Shown here one piece after another: positions 26,920 to 35,422 of a DNA stretch of 45,077 nt. This DNA comes from an uncultured Lachnospiraceae bacterium. Its GTDB lineage: Bacteria; Bacillota; Clostridia; Lachnospirales; Lachnospiraceae. Where the stretch lies: NCBI GenBank assembly GCA_910585465.1, contig CAJUEW010000025.1, positions 1 through 45,077 of the forward strand. Reading direction: 5' to 3'. Every line of letters begins with the position of its first letter. Within the stretch, counting starts at the first letter, position 1. A program made the position numbers and the translations under genes. Under the pieces are notes generated by a model. The model did not search any database. It saw only the letters and a list, made by a program, of their open reading frames with translations, and was not told the DNA's origin.

Positions 26920-27990
26920 AAACGGTCACCTCCTCCGTAGTAAGAGGCACCTCTGGTAATGCCATATTTGGAGCTTTCTTTGCTGGATGCACTGGCAGAA
27001 ACTTTTACTGTTGCCACTTTGTCCTGACCATTCTTTAGAATGGTACTGATATTTTTAAGGCTTGGGCTTGGCGTATAACTCAGGGCCTTTGCACAGGCGT
27101 TTTCCAAGCGCTCCGTTCCATAACGGTCAGCGAGTTTCATAAGGGATACACAAGATTTATATCCCTGCTGTTCCACTTTGTGCATATATAAAAAGTGTTT
27201 TACTACAATAAGGGTGAAATGGCCGTTCGTTTTTCCCCAATCCAGAAAGCTTTCTGTGTTGTATTCCAGAAACTTTCTATGGTTTTCAGGCATGTGTTCC
27301 GGCATATAAACAGGATCCGTTGAATAGGCCCTGCGCACATGTGACGCTATACGGTTGTTATGATAGAAGACTTCGATACTTTTTCCGGTAGTACGGATGT
27401 CTACTTTCTTACCAATAAATTCATATGGGACAGAATACTTGCAATTCCCAACCGTTATGAGATAATCGGGTTGTATGGTGGCAGTTGTCCAGACAGCTGT
27501 TTCATACGGGGAAGCAGGTAATGGCATGAGGAAGTCTTTTTCTTCTTCAATAAATGCAGTTAACCGGCTTCCTTTCTTTTTCTGGAAAGGTTTCGCATTG
27601 AATTCCTCCAGTTTTTCACGAATTGCTTTATTAAGCTCATCAAAAGTGAAAAACTTCCGGTTCCTGAGCGCTGCAAGAATCCATGTTTCAAGCACCCTTA
27701 CAGTACCTTCCGCATTTGGTTTGTCCCTGGGTTTTACCGGTCTGGCAGGAATGATAGCTGTCCCATAATGCTCTGCCATTTCATGGTAGGAGCAATTGAG
27801 CACAAGCTCTGAACGGGTATTCTTAATCACTCCGGTTTTTAGATTGTCCGGTACAAGGATTCGGGTCACACCACCAAAGAAGGAATACGCATGGACATGC
27901 GCTTCTATCCAGTGATTGGATTTCATATCCGGAAAGGCCTCGGCATATCCGTACAGGCTGCACGGAAGAACGGCAACAAAAACATATGCC
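26916..27990 (-). pseudogene. istA: IS21 transposase IstA, 5'-truncated by IS66
   Basis: C-terminal ~355 residues of IstA: YVFVAVLPCSLYGYAEAF, SFFGGVTRILVPDNLKTGV, RPVKPRDKPNAEGTVR, and a beta-barrel-type tail KYSVPYEFIGKKVDIRTTG. The N terminus, with the helix-turn-helix and first catalytic Asp, is lost exactly where the IS66 end begins (27991). It overlaps the istB start by four bases, the usual IS21 arrangement. Confidence 0.88.
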
Positions 27991-28126
27991 GTAAGCGCTA
28001 AATAAAACAGCGGCTTTAACCAGCCCATTGATAACCTTATAATGGTTGCCAGGAAACGCTGGCATTTTACCCCACCATCTATACAAGAAGCAAGCGTTTT
28101 ACTCTACTATCAAAGGAGCGATCATT

Positions 28127-28531
28127 ATGAGAGCAAAGCGGATCGGCAGGGATGAACAGATCAGGCTCATCATGGAATGCCGTGGGAGCGGCCTTTCCGA
28201 TTATCAGTGGTGTGAGGCAAATGGTGTGCTGCCCGGAACTTTTTATATGTGGATCAGCAGGCTGAGAAAAGCAGGCTATACCATTCCTGACCCCGCAAAA
28301 AGACAAAAAGCAGTTCCGATCATACAGGATGTTGTGAAACTTCCTGTGGCCGATAGTGAGATGGATGACGATATGTTTGTTAAGCAAAATGCCAACAATC
28401 CGGCAATGACTTCCCGGACTGCCGTTGAAATAGAATTCGGCAGCGTAACCATCCGTATCCTCAACGGTGCAGACACAAAAGTGGTGCAAAGTGTGCTGCA
28501 GTTTATGGGAGGTGTTTCCAATGCTTGGTGA
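28127..28531 (+). CDS. tnpA: IS66 accessory protein TnpA
   Basis: 134 residues, starting MRAKRIGRDEQIRLIMECRGSG, with helix-turn-helix-like YQWCEANGVLPGTFYMWISRLRK. AGGAG precedes the ATG. Its stop overlaps the tnpB start (ATG at 28521), as usual in IS66. The function in transposition is accessory and poorly understood. Confidence 0.88.
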   Translation: MRAKRIGRDEQIRLIMECRGSGLSDYQWCEANGVLPGTFYMWISRLRKAGYTIPDPAKRQKAVPIIQDVVKLPVADSEMDDDMFVKQNANNPAMTSRTAVEIEFGSVTIRILNGADTKVVQSVLQFMGGVSNAW

Positions 28532-28569
28532 TATCTCCGCTGCTGACAGCATTTATATCATAACCGGTT
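28521..28569 (+). pseudogene. tnpB: IS66 TnpB, 5' fragment
   Basis: Encodes MLGDISAADSIYIITG and then runs into the RIT element at AACCGGTT. The remainder resumes at 32615 in the correct frame (YTDMRKSIDG), so removing the 4,037-bp insert plus one AACCGGTT restores tnpB exactly. Confidence 0.85.
28562..28569. repeat. RIT left flank, direct repeat AACCGGTT
   Basis: The octamer AACCGGTT occurs at both borders of the RIT insertion (here and 32607-32614). Only one copy is needed to rebuild IS66 tnpB. It is either a target duplication or a shared crossover sequence; the octamer is itself a palindrome. Confidence 0.7.
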
Positions 28570-28605
28570 TATCCTTAAGATATTTTTATCCCCATCTTTT
28601 TGAAA
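28566..28605. repeat. RIT left terminal inverted repeat (40 bp)
   Basis: Exact reverse complement of 32545-32584; begins GGTTTATCCTTAAG and ends ATCTTTTTGAAA. The repeat starts within AACCGGTT, so its first four bases are shared with the flank. Confidence 0.88.
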
Positions 28606-28651
28606 CTGCCCGTATTTTTGGTGCTTAAGCACAAAAAGATGAGGATAAAAA
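28583..28651. repeat. RIT left subterminal palindrome
   Basis: TTTTTATCCCCATCTTTTTG (28583-28602) faces CAAAAAGATGAGGATAAAAA (28632-28651), one mismatch in 20. Between them is a perfect 12-bp palindrome GTGCTTAAGCAC (28621-28632). The same 20-bp motif pair recurs at the other end, giving four copies in the element: likely recombinase binding arms. The stop codon of the third recombinase abuts it. Confidence 0.75.
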
Positions 28652-28652
28652 T

Positions 28653-29540
28653 TTATCTCAGGCCACAGAGCCTTGCCAGCTCGTCCTCATTGTCTGTCCA
28701 AAGGGGTTCTTCCTCAGGCATACCGCAGATACTCCCTCCCATCGCTTCCTGCATCATTTCCATTGATGGCGTAGCATAAATCCTCGTTGTCTGGGTCGAT
28801 GAGTAGCCCAGTATCCTTGAAACCAGCTCAAGCTCAACACCGTCCTGATAGAGTCCTGTTGCCCGCGTGCGCCTCAGCATATGCGGCCCAGGCCGCTTTG
28901 GCATTTCCGGATATTCTTTCCGGACTTGATCAGCATATTTAGTGATGATCCGTTCCTTATCTCCTTTCCCATGGATACGCACATAAGGGATAGGCGCATC
29001 AAGATATAAGGATGACAGCGTCAGCCCAAGGAGTTCGGATACCCTCATTGCCGAATCATAGAGAAGTACCATGATCGTCATATCCCTCAGGCCATTTTTC
29101 TTCTGCAGGTTGGGAGCCGCGAGCATTGCGGCGCATGCCTCGTCCGGAATGGTCTCCCTGACGGACTTCGTTTCCTTCATGAACGGAACCCGGGAGGCGC
29201 CAAGGGCGATGCTCTGCAAAGACACATCCCCATCCGCCGCATACCATAAGTAGGATTTCACAGCGGCAAGCCGGTTGTTGCAGGTGCTTTCCTTACAGCC
29301 CCTGTCCCTGAGATGGGCCATGAAGTCGAGCAGGAAATCGTGTGTACAGTCGGAAAAACGGAACTTCTTCATGGATATTTTCCTTGTGTCCGTGACATAC
29401 CTGCGGAAAACCGTCAGACCGTCAAGATAGGTTTTTACCGTGCAGGCACTTCTTACCGCCTGCGATGGCAGATAAATATTCAGAAAATCGTTTGTCCTTG
29501 AAAAAAACAAATCATTGCGGAAACCGTTCCTCTCACTCAT
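28653..29540 (-). CDS. ritC: RIT tyrosine recombinase, third gene
   Basis: 295 residues: an N-terminal SAM-like core-binding domain (SQAVRSACTVKTYLDGLTVFRRYV) and a catalytic domain with Arg in DSAMRVSELLGL, HMLRRTRATGLYQDG (His and Arg II), ILGYSSTQTTRIYATP (the nucleophilic Tyr; the usual LGH is LGY here). Its ATG overlaps the stop of the second gene (ATGAGTGA), so it is translationally coupled. It acts in strand exchange at the element ends together with its two partners. Gene letters follow transcription order. Confidence 0.85.
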   Translation of the reverse strand: MSERNGFRNDLFFSRTNDFLNIYLPSQAVRSACTVKTYLDGLTVFRRYVTDTRKISMKKFRFSDCTHDFLLDFMAHLRDRGCKESTCNNRLAAVKSYLWYAADGDVSLQSIALGASRVPFMKETKSVRETIPDEACAAMLAAPNLQKKNGLRDMTIMVLLYDSAMRVSELLGLTLSSLYLDAPIPYVRIHGKGDKERIITKYADQVRKEYPEMPKRPGPHMLRRTRATGLYQDGVELELVSRILGYSSTQTTRIYATPSMEMMQEAMGGSICGMPEEEPLWTDNEDELARLCGLR

Positions 29541-30522
29541 AGCCGCCCACCTCCGGTATTATGCTGCCGGAAGAGATATCTTTCTTCCTTACTATCCGGA
29601 ATGAGGATTCGATCTGGTGGTAGTAATAAAAAGTATCCTGCGGGCTTGTATGGCCCAGGTAAGCACTCAGATAGGGCATCATCGCATTCAGGTTTTTCCC
29701 TTCCTCCATCCACTTGTTCATCCTTATGACGACAAAACTATGCCGCAGGGAATGTACCGTCGGCTGTCTGCAGCCGGGCCTGGCGTATGGTGTCCGTGAC
29801 CAGATTTCCTTGAATTTCGCATTCAGGGAAACTGCCCGGAATGGTTTTTCAGGATCCCCTGCCGGGAAAAGGTATTCGGAGTAAATACCGTACCGTTCCT
29901 GCAGGATGTTTATACATTCGGAACAAAGGCCTGCAACATCATCCGCTATGAAGACCACCCTGTCCTTGCGGCCCTTTGATTGTTTTATCATGGCTTTCGC
30001 TTTCCCGGCAGACAGGTCCACATCCGACCGTTTCAGCAGCCTTGCCTCCGACACCCTGAGACCGCAGCAGAAAATAAGCCTGTAGATTGTCCTGTATTCC
30101 ATGTCCAGCCTCTCGAAGCGGGCTCCCCGGATGGCAGGCCGGTAGCTGTCCAGTTCCCTGAAAAAACTCCCGACCTCATCCTCGTTTAGGACATAAGCCA
30201 ATGTTTTGCTCTTTGCCGGGAACTTTGCCGGGATATAGCAGTCGATCCCAAGGGAAGACATATATAATGACAGCTGGCGCAGGGCGGATATCCTGTTCCC
30301 GAGATATGCCCTGCCTTCCCCGTTTCTCTGCATCCCCCATTCGCCGGAGATTTCTTTTGTGATCACTGGGGTATGATACCCTTTCTGGATACAGAAGCGG
30401 TCAAAGCTTATCAGGATATGTCTTGCGCTGTCGAAAAGAAAGCCTTCCTCATGCTTACGCCGGATCAGCCCCTCGATGTAAGGCGCAAAACAGCTGCTGA
30501 ATTCATAATCATCACGCGTCAT
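29533..30522 (-). CDS. ritB: RIT tyrosine recombinase, second gene
   Basis: 329 residues from the ATG that overlaps the first gene's TGA (ATGA, 30519-30522); the longer open frame upstream to 30573 is not needed. Catalytic residues are visible: Arg in CCGLRVSEARLLKRSD, HSLRHSFVVIRMN, YLGHTSPQDTFYYYHQ with the nucleophilic Tyr. A SAM-like domain fills the first ~150 residues. Coupled on both sides to the other recombinases, as in known RIT trios. Confidence 0.87.
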   Translation of the reverse strand: MTRDDYEFSSCFAPYIEGLIRRKHEEGFLFDSARHILISFDRFCIQKGYHTPVITKEISGEWGMQRNGEGRAYLGNRISALRQLSLYMSSLGIDCYIPAKFPAKSKTLAYVLNEDEVGSFFRELDSYRPAIRGARFERLDMEYRTIYRLIFCCGLRVSEARLLKRSDVDLSAGKAKAMIKQSKGRKDRVVFIADDVAGLCSECINILQERYGIYSEYLFPAGDPEKPFRAVSLNAKFKEIWSRTPYARPGCRQPTVHSLRHSFVVIRMNKWMEEGKNLNAMMPYLSAYLGHTSPQDTFYYYHQIESSFRIVRKKDISSGSIIPEVGGYE

Positions 30523-32447
30523 AAGGCACCCCCTTCCACAGCAATGGAACAGCCGCTTAATGACAAGGGGCATTCCATCATCCGCTCGTCATCAAAAGAG
30601 AGGTATTTTACAGCAGTCGTGTTATCGTGGTGCCCCAGCGCATCCATGACAGCATCCATGCCCGCATTGTTCCGCAGGATGCCGGTCGCAAAGGTACGCC
30701 TTAAGGTGTGGAAGCCCACACCAGGCCTGTCCGCCATTTCCGGAAGCGCTGCTTTGAAGGCGTTCTCACAGCTTCTTATCGTGAGCCTGCCAAAAGGCGC
30801 CTTGTGCCGGATGAAAACGTGGTTATTTTCCGCTTTCGGCCTGGATGAACTCAGATAGGCATACAGGGAATTTCCCGCATCGATGGATAGCGGCAGGACG
30901 AGCGGGTGCTTTGTTTTTTCCTGTATGCTCGATATCCTGCGCTGCTTCCAGTCTATGTCTTCGAGCCTGAGGCTGACCACATCGCTTGCCCGTAGGCCAA
31001 GGCGCAGGCCCAGCATCAGCATGGCGGCATTACGCAGTCCGATACCGGTACGGCATCCTGCCCTGTATGTATAGACGCGCTTCACTTCATCATCGGTCAG
31101 GACCACCGGCACCGTCACGGATTTCGCAGTACCGGCTGTGAGCACGGTATAGAGTTTCTTTTCCTCTCCAAGGATGTTCGCTTCTACATACCACAGGAAC
31201 TGGTTTACAATGGTTATCCTTGTGGAACGCCCTTTCAGTGTGGCGTGATGATCCTGGGCTATATATTCCCGCAGCATCTGCGGGGTAATGTCCCCAAAGC
31301 CATTTATGCCGGATGCCAGAAGGTAGTCGCATAAACTAAAGACGCTGTATCTGTAGTTCCGGACAGTTGACTCTCTATGGAAACTGCGTGTAAGCCAATC
31401 CACATATCCGCCCACTGCGTCCGTGCACCATGCCGGGTAATGCCCCATGCGTTTCGCCTGGGCGGAGGGTATCCCACAGCTTTTATCGAAGCATATTTCC
31501 CTGTCTGCGGCAAAGCTGTCAAAAAGAGCCTGTACGCGCTTCCATGCCCGGAGGTTACGGCCTATCCGGTCTTCGATCAGCGTGTACCATTCCCATGAAA
31601 TTTCCGGGCAGTAGTCCAGGCCATACATATCCAGAAAAACATACAGGCACCGGAGGGTATGGGTAACCCTCTTGATTATGGTGTAGGAATACCCTTTGTC
31701 GCTGTACCTGTCCGCAAACCGGGCAATCAAGGGATACATTTCTTCTGTAGTGCAAACAGAACGCTCACGGCTCAGACGCAGCAGCTCTGTCATGATGGCA
31801 TCATCTGACAATCCGGGAACATATGCATACTGGAACACGGAATCTTCTAACAGCATAAAGAATCCCCGCCGGAAACCATGCTTTTCATGAAGAAAGCCAA
31901 GTAACTGGCGGCCATGGCTCAGGATCACCGATCTTTGTCCTGGAGTAACGTTCCAACGGCCCCGGAATACTGCCGCCAGCATTTCATAAGAGAGCATCTC
32001 TATTCGCGTCATCCCCTCTGCGCAGAGCCGTAAAAGGAAGTTGGCCGTGTGCAGTTTTGCAAGACGCATGGATTCCGGGCTGTAGTCCGGTTCGCGGGAA
32101 ACAAGGTATTCATCGAGAGTGCCCCGTATCTCCGGGGGAAGCTTATCGTGATCAGGCTTCACCAAAGGGAGATTCCCGATCTGTATTTCCCCTGTACGGA
32201 TAAATTCCCGGAGCTGTTCCATATACCTTGCAGTCACATGGTATTGCTGTCTGGTATTTGCCGGTTTTACCACCTCATCAAGCCATTTTGAAACATTTTC
32301 ATCAGAGTACACAAGTCCGGCCTCTGATAAGTAGCAGCCAAAAGCTTCATACCAGCGTTTACGGGAAGTTCTCCCATACTCGCCCAAACCTCTTTCGGCC
32401 ATGAGACTGACCATGTCCTGGACATAGTCGTTGTAGTGCTTAATCAT
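30519..32447 (-). CDS. ritA: RIT tyrosine recombinase, first gene (large)
   Basis: 642 residues, larger than a usual integrase because of a long N-terminal region of about 400 residues, likely two arm/core-binding helical domains. The catalytic domain carries GLRLGLRASDVVSLRLEDI (Arg I), HTLRRTFATGILRNN (His580, Arg583), ALGHHDNTTAVKYLSF (Tyr615). I start at ATG 32445-32447 because GGAGGTGA lies just upstream. It is the first gene of the trio and closest to the promoter. Confidence 0.87.
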   Translation of the reverse strand: MIKHYNDYVQDMVSLMAERGLGEYGRTSRKRWYEAFGCYLSEAGLVYSDENVSKWLDEVVKPANTRQQYHVTARYMEQLREFIRTGEIQIGNLPLVKPDHDKLPPEIRGTLDEYLVSREPDYSPESMRLAKLHTANFLLRLCAEGMTRIEMLSYEMLAAVFRGRWNVTPGQRSVILSHGRQLLGFLHEKHGFRRGFFMLLEDSVFQYAYVPGLSDDAIMTELLRLSRERSVCTTEEMYPLIARFADRYSDKGYSYTIIKRVTHTLRCLYVFLDMYGLDYCPEISWEWYTLIEDRIGRNLRAWKRVQALFDSFAADREICFDKSCGIPSAQAKRMGHYPAWCTDAVGGYVDWLTRSFHRESTVRNYRYSVFSLCDYLLASGINGFGDITPQMLREYIAQDHHATLKGRSTRITIVNQFLWYVEANILGEEKKLYTVLTAGTAKSVTVPVVLTDDEVKRVYTYRAGCRTGIGLRNAAMLMLGLRLGLRASDVVSLRLEDIDWKQRRISSIQEKTKHPLVLPLSIDAGNSLYAYLSSSRPKAENNHVFIRHKAPFGRLTIRSCENAFKAALPEMADRPGVGFHTLRRTFATGILRNNAGMDAVMDALGHHDNTTAVKYLSFDDERMMECPLSLSGCSIAVEGGAL

Positions 32448-32474
32448 AAAATCACCTCCAAATGTGTAATGGTG

Positions 32475-32480
32475 ATTATA
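32475..32480 (-). promoter_or_regulatory. RIT operon promoter -10
   Basis: Minus-strand consensus TATAAT 27 bases before the first recombinase ATG. No good -35 is seen; the -35 zone lies at the edge of the right-end palindrome, so recombinase binding there could repress its own transcription. Confidence 0.5.
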
Positions 32481-32498
32481 TGATGGCATACGGATTAA

Positions 32499-32567
32499 TT
32501 TTTATCCTCATCTTTTTGTACTTAAACCCAAGGGATACGGGAAATTTCAAAAAGATGGGGATAAAAA
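32499..32567. repeat. RIT right subterminal palindrome
   Basis: TTTTTATCCTCATCTTTTTG (about 32499-32518) faces CAAAAAGATGGGGATAAAAA (32548-32567), again one mismatch in 20, mirroring the left end. Confidence 0.75.
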
Positions 32568-32584
32568 TATCTTAAGGATAAACC
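32545..32584. repeat. RIT right terminal inverted repeat (40 bp)
   Basis: Exact reverse complement of 28566-28605. Unlike the left end it is followed by 22 further bases before AACCGGTT, including a half copy of the left terminus. Confidence 0.88.
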
Positions 32585-32597
32585 AGTTTATCCTTAA
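32572..32597. repeat. Palindrome at the RIT right border resembling joined ends
   Basis: TTAAGGATAAAC, CA, GTTTATCCTTAA: 12-bp arms around a 2-bp centre. The left arm is the element's right end; the right arm equals the first bases of its left end, so the site looks like the junction expected of a circularised element. Confidence 0.7.
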
Positions 32598-32614
32598 ATT
32601 GAGATAAACCGGTT

Positions 32615-32910
32615 ATACTGATATGCGTAAAAGCATCGACGGGTTATGTGCCATCATTATGGATCAGCTGAAAGAAGAACCCTGCAGACGCACAATCTAT
32701 CTGTTCTGCGGCAAACGCTGTGACCGCATCAAAGTATTACTGCGTGAGCCGGACGGATATGTCCTTCTCTACAAGCGCCTTGACGTGGTACAGGGAAGAT
32801 ACCGCTGGCCGAGGAACCGTGCAGAGGTGAAACCGATCACCTGGCAGCAGTTCGACTGGCTGATGTCAGGCCTTGATATCGAACAGCCCAAAGCCCTGCG
32901 GACAGCATGA
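32615..32910 (+). pseudogene. tnpB: IS66 TnpB, 3' fragment
   Basis: Continues the interrupted tnpB: YTDMRKSIDGLCAIIMDQL, RTIYLFCGKRCDRIKVLLRE, YKRLDVVQGRYRWPR, the IS66 Orf2 signature. An internal ATG at 32623 allows a 95-residue frame, but it has no ribosome site. The whole tnpB would be about 115 residues, normal length. Confidence 0.85.
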
Positions 32911-33217
32911 ACAGATCCCCGCCTGAAAAAAGTTTTGTGCAAACCGGAGAAAATTTTTGCTGTATTTTGAAAGACGCAGCATTCTGCTGTCCCGGTATAT
33001 CCAAAGCGCGTACACGGCATCCTGAGCCCCGCAGCCGGCCTGTCAGCACAAGTCTGAACCTTGAAAACGCCTATGTGTCTGTGCCTGTCTGCACCGCTCA
33101 TGGCGTGTTGCGGAAGATGGCACAATGCCGAATCCTGCATCTTTGGAAAGTGGCGTTTTTCCGCTGTTTCTGGTATGATTGTTATCGTTATGGAACACCA
33201 AAACAGGAGAAAAAGCA

Positions 33218-34843
33218 ATGCCCCGTTCAGCAAAGGATATCCAGCTTGCGGAGCTTAAGGATACCGTCTCACAACTGAATGAACTGATCCGTACACAGAC
33301 AGCTGCAATGACCTCTTTGCAGAAGACCATCGAACAGCTGCAGCAGGATCTTGCCAACAAGACCGCAGAGATAGACTATCTCAAGGCAAAACTGTTCGGT
33401 TCCTCCAGCGAGAAAACGAAGCTTCCTTTTCCGGGGCAGCTGAGTTTGTTTGACCCGGATGACCGTGTCCCGGAGATCATAGAGCCTGAGGTGATCGGGG
33501 TGGCTGCGTACAAGAAGATCCGGAAACCGAAAGCGACCTACGAGGAGCAGTTTGAAAATCTTCCCGGCAGGCAGGTGCCATTGGATACCCTGGATGACGA
33601 AGATAAGATCTGTCCCGTCTGCGGAGAAATAATGGTGCCTATCGGAATGGAAGTCGTCCGCACGGAGCTGGTCTACCATCCTGCAGTTCTGGAGAAAGTG
33701 GAATATACGGCAGCCACCTACTCATGCCCTTCCTGCAAGGATACGCTGGAGCCCCAGTTTACGAAGGACAAAGCACAGCCGCTGGTCCCGCACAGCTATG
33801 TATCTTCAGGGCTGGCAGCCCATGTCATGTATGCCAAGTTCATCAACGCCCTGCCCTACTACCGACAGGAGAAGGACTTTGAGAACCAGTTTGGCGTGAA
33901 GATAAGCCGCGGCACGATGGCACACTGGACCATCTACTGTGCACAGAACTATTTCCTGCCGATGATCGGATATTTCCACCGGCTGCTGGTAAAGCGGAGG
34001 TTTGTTGCCGGGGATGAAACGCCGATCCAGGTGCTGAAGGAAAAAGACCGGCGGCCGCAGTCGAAATCCTATGTCTGGCTGTTCCGTTCCGGAGATGACG
34101 GGAACCACCCGATCATCATCTGCCAGTACCATCCGACCAGGAACGGGGATGCCGCAGCGGAATTCTTCCGGGATTCAGGATCCGGTACCTATATCATCGT
34201 GGACGGCTATGCGGGGTATAACAAACTCAGGGATTTCAAACGATGCTGCTGTTATGCTCACATCAGAAGGTACTTCAAAGAGGCCATCCCCAAAGGGAAA
34301 GAAAAAGATTTCACGGATCCGGCCGTGCAGGGATTCCTCTACTGCAACAAACTGTTCGAATACGAACGGGCTTACCGGGAAAAGGGACTGTCCTACAAGC
34401 AGATATATAACCGCCGCCTCAGGGACGAAAAACCTGTGGTGGAGGCTTTCATGGCGTGGATCGATAAACAGGTCCCGGTGAACGGGAGCCGGTTTGCCCG
34501 TGCCATTACTTATGCGTCCAACCAGAAACCTTATATGATGACCTATCTGGAAGACGGACACTGCAGTCTTTCGAACAACATGAGCGAGAACAGTATCCGC
34601 TCCGTGACGGTAGGACGACGTAACTGGCTGTTCTGCGACACCACAAACGGCGCAGATGCGAGCATGGTTTTGTATTCTCTCTTAGAAACGGCACGCGCCA
34701 ATGGCTTAAATCCGCAGAAGTATCTGGAATACCTTTTGGAAGTAAGACCCAATGCGGACATGTCTGACGGGGAGCTTGAAACTTTTGCCCCTTGGAATAA
34801 ACAGGTTCAGGAGCGTTGCGCTAATAAATCCGAGGTGGATTAA
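33218..34843 (+). CDS. tnpC: IS66 transposase TnpC
   Basis: 541 residues from an ATG with AGGAG seven bases upstream. Order: N-terminal leucine-rich coiled coil (about residues 8-50, LKDTVSQLNELIRTQ), linker, zinc finger (CPVCGE and CPSCKD), then the DDE domain (FVAGDETPIQVL, YIIVDGYAGYN, SNNMSENSIRSVTVGRRNWLF). Appears intact. The 307 bases between it and tnpB hold no gene. Since tnpB is split, transposition of this copy is probably impaired until the RIT is lost. Confidence 0.9.
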   Translation: MPRSAKDIQLAELKDTVSQLNELIRTQTAAMTSLQKTIEQLQQDLANKTAEIDYLKAKLFGSSSEKTKLPFPGQLSLFDPDDRVPEIIEPEVIGVAAYKKIRKPKATYEEQFENLPGRQVPLDTLDDEDKICPVCGEIMVPIGMEVVRTELVYHPAVLEKVEYTAATYSCPSCKDTLEPQFTKDKAQPLVPHSYVSSGLAAHVMYAKFINALPYYRQEKDFENQFGVKISRGTMAHWTIYCAQNYFLPMIGYFHRLLVKRRFVAGDETPIQVLKEKDRRPQSKSYVWLFRSGDDGNHPIIICQYHPTRNGDAAAEFFRDSGSGTYIIVDGYAGYNKLRDFKRCCCYAHIRRYFKEAIPKGKEKDFTDPAVQGFLYCNKLFEYERAYREKGLSYKQIYNRRLRDEKPVVEAFMAWIDKQVPVNGSRFARAITYASNQKPYMMTYLEDGHCSLSNNMSENSIRSVTVGRRNWLFCDTTNGADASMVLYSLLETARANGLNPQKYLEYLLEVRPNADMSDGELETFAPWNKQVQERCANKSEVD

Positions 34844-34871
34844 TGGGTACACTCTATTACTTTGCGCTTAC

Positions 34872-35422
34872 TTCGCATCAGCAGCTATCGCTTTAGTTCA
34901 GTGTATTAAATTCGATTATTGGTTATTTTTACCCTCTTCCTTAATCCTGTAGTAATCATCCATACTCAGGCTCAGTTCCACACGGGTATCCGGCTTTGCA
35001 TTTCGGTTGCTCAAGAGACAGACAGTCTCCACATGCCATGAGTTGCCAATAAAGATGCACCTTCCCGTGACTTATTCGTTAAGTCTTGGAATATTTATGA
35101 TGCCCTAGCTCTGTTTTGAACCAGTAATATGGCACTCTACACCTTGATGCACCGCCATAGAAAAGATAAGAATTGTGTTGATAAACAAGCCTTTGACTGG
35201 CTTTGGCTTGATTTGTAATCTGCCCTTTACTATGGCATTTGCTACTAACTGCAATTTTACCATAGTTTGCTGTTTTCTAGTAGATTTTCCAAAAATGAAA
35301 TGGGCAGAAGACCCCCCAAATCTTGTTTGACTTGGAGGCTTGCTTCTAACCAATTATATATTAATCGGATTATTACAAACAAAACTTGCATATCACTTTT
35401 CTGATTTTTTCATTATTACACT
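34872..35422 (-). pseudogene. Decayed sequence right of IS66, including an RlmD/RumA-like C-terminal scrap
   Basis: No intact gene in about 550 bases. On the minus strand 34916-35041 reads SWHVETVCLLSNRNAKPDT then RVELSLSMDDYYRIKEEG and stops; HVETVxLLS is the C-terminal motif of RumA-type 23S rRNA uracil methyltransferases and of related fragments in mobile elements. A second open stretch at 35105-35353 (82 codons, minus) has no recognisable family and no ribosome site. Both look like remnants. Confidence 0.45.

Larger units (their letters stand above)
28570..32606 (-). mobile_element. Recombinase-in-Trio (RIT) element
   Basis: A 4,037-bp insert made only of three same-strand tyrosine recombinase genes whose ends overlap (ATGA and ATGAGTGA junctions), bounded by 40-bp perfect inverted repeats and long palindromes. 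This is the known architecture of RIT elements. It lies in IS66 tnpB, and the precise reconstruction of tnpB defines its borders. All three recombinases keep their catalytic residues, so it may be active. Confidence 0.88.
27991..34871 (+). mobile_element. IS66-family element, interrupted by a RIT element
   Basis: The ends match as imperfect inverted repeats beginning GTAAGCGC (27991 onward, and GCGCTTAC ending at 34871). Inside are tnpA, tnpB and tnpC in canonical order, with a 4-kb RIT element splitting tnpB. Without it the element would be about 2.84 kb, a normal IS66 length. The flanking 8 bases (CATATGCC and TTCGCATC) do not form a target duplication, which suggests a later deletion or rearrangement on one side. 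Confidence 0.85.

Noticed and set aside
28501..28660. CRISPR-like or toxin-antitoxin array at the repeats around the RIT left end
   Set aside because: The repeats are inverted, differ in spacing and match the other end of the element, so they are recombination sites.
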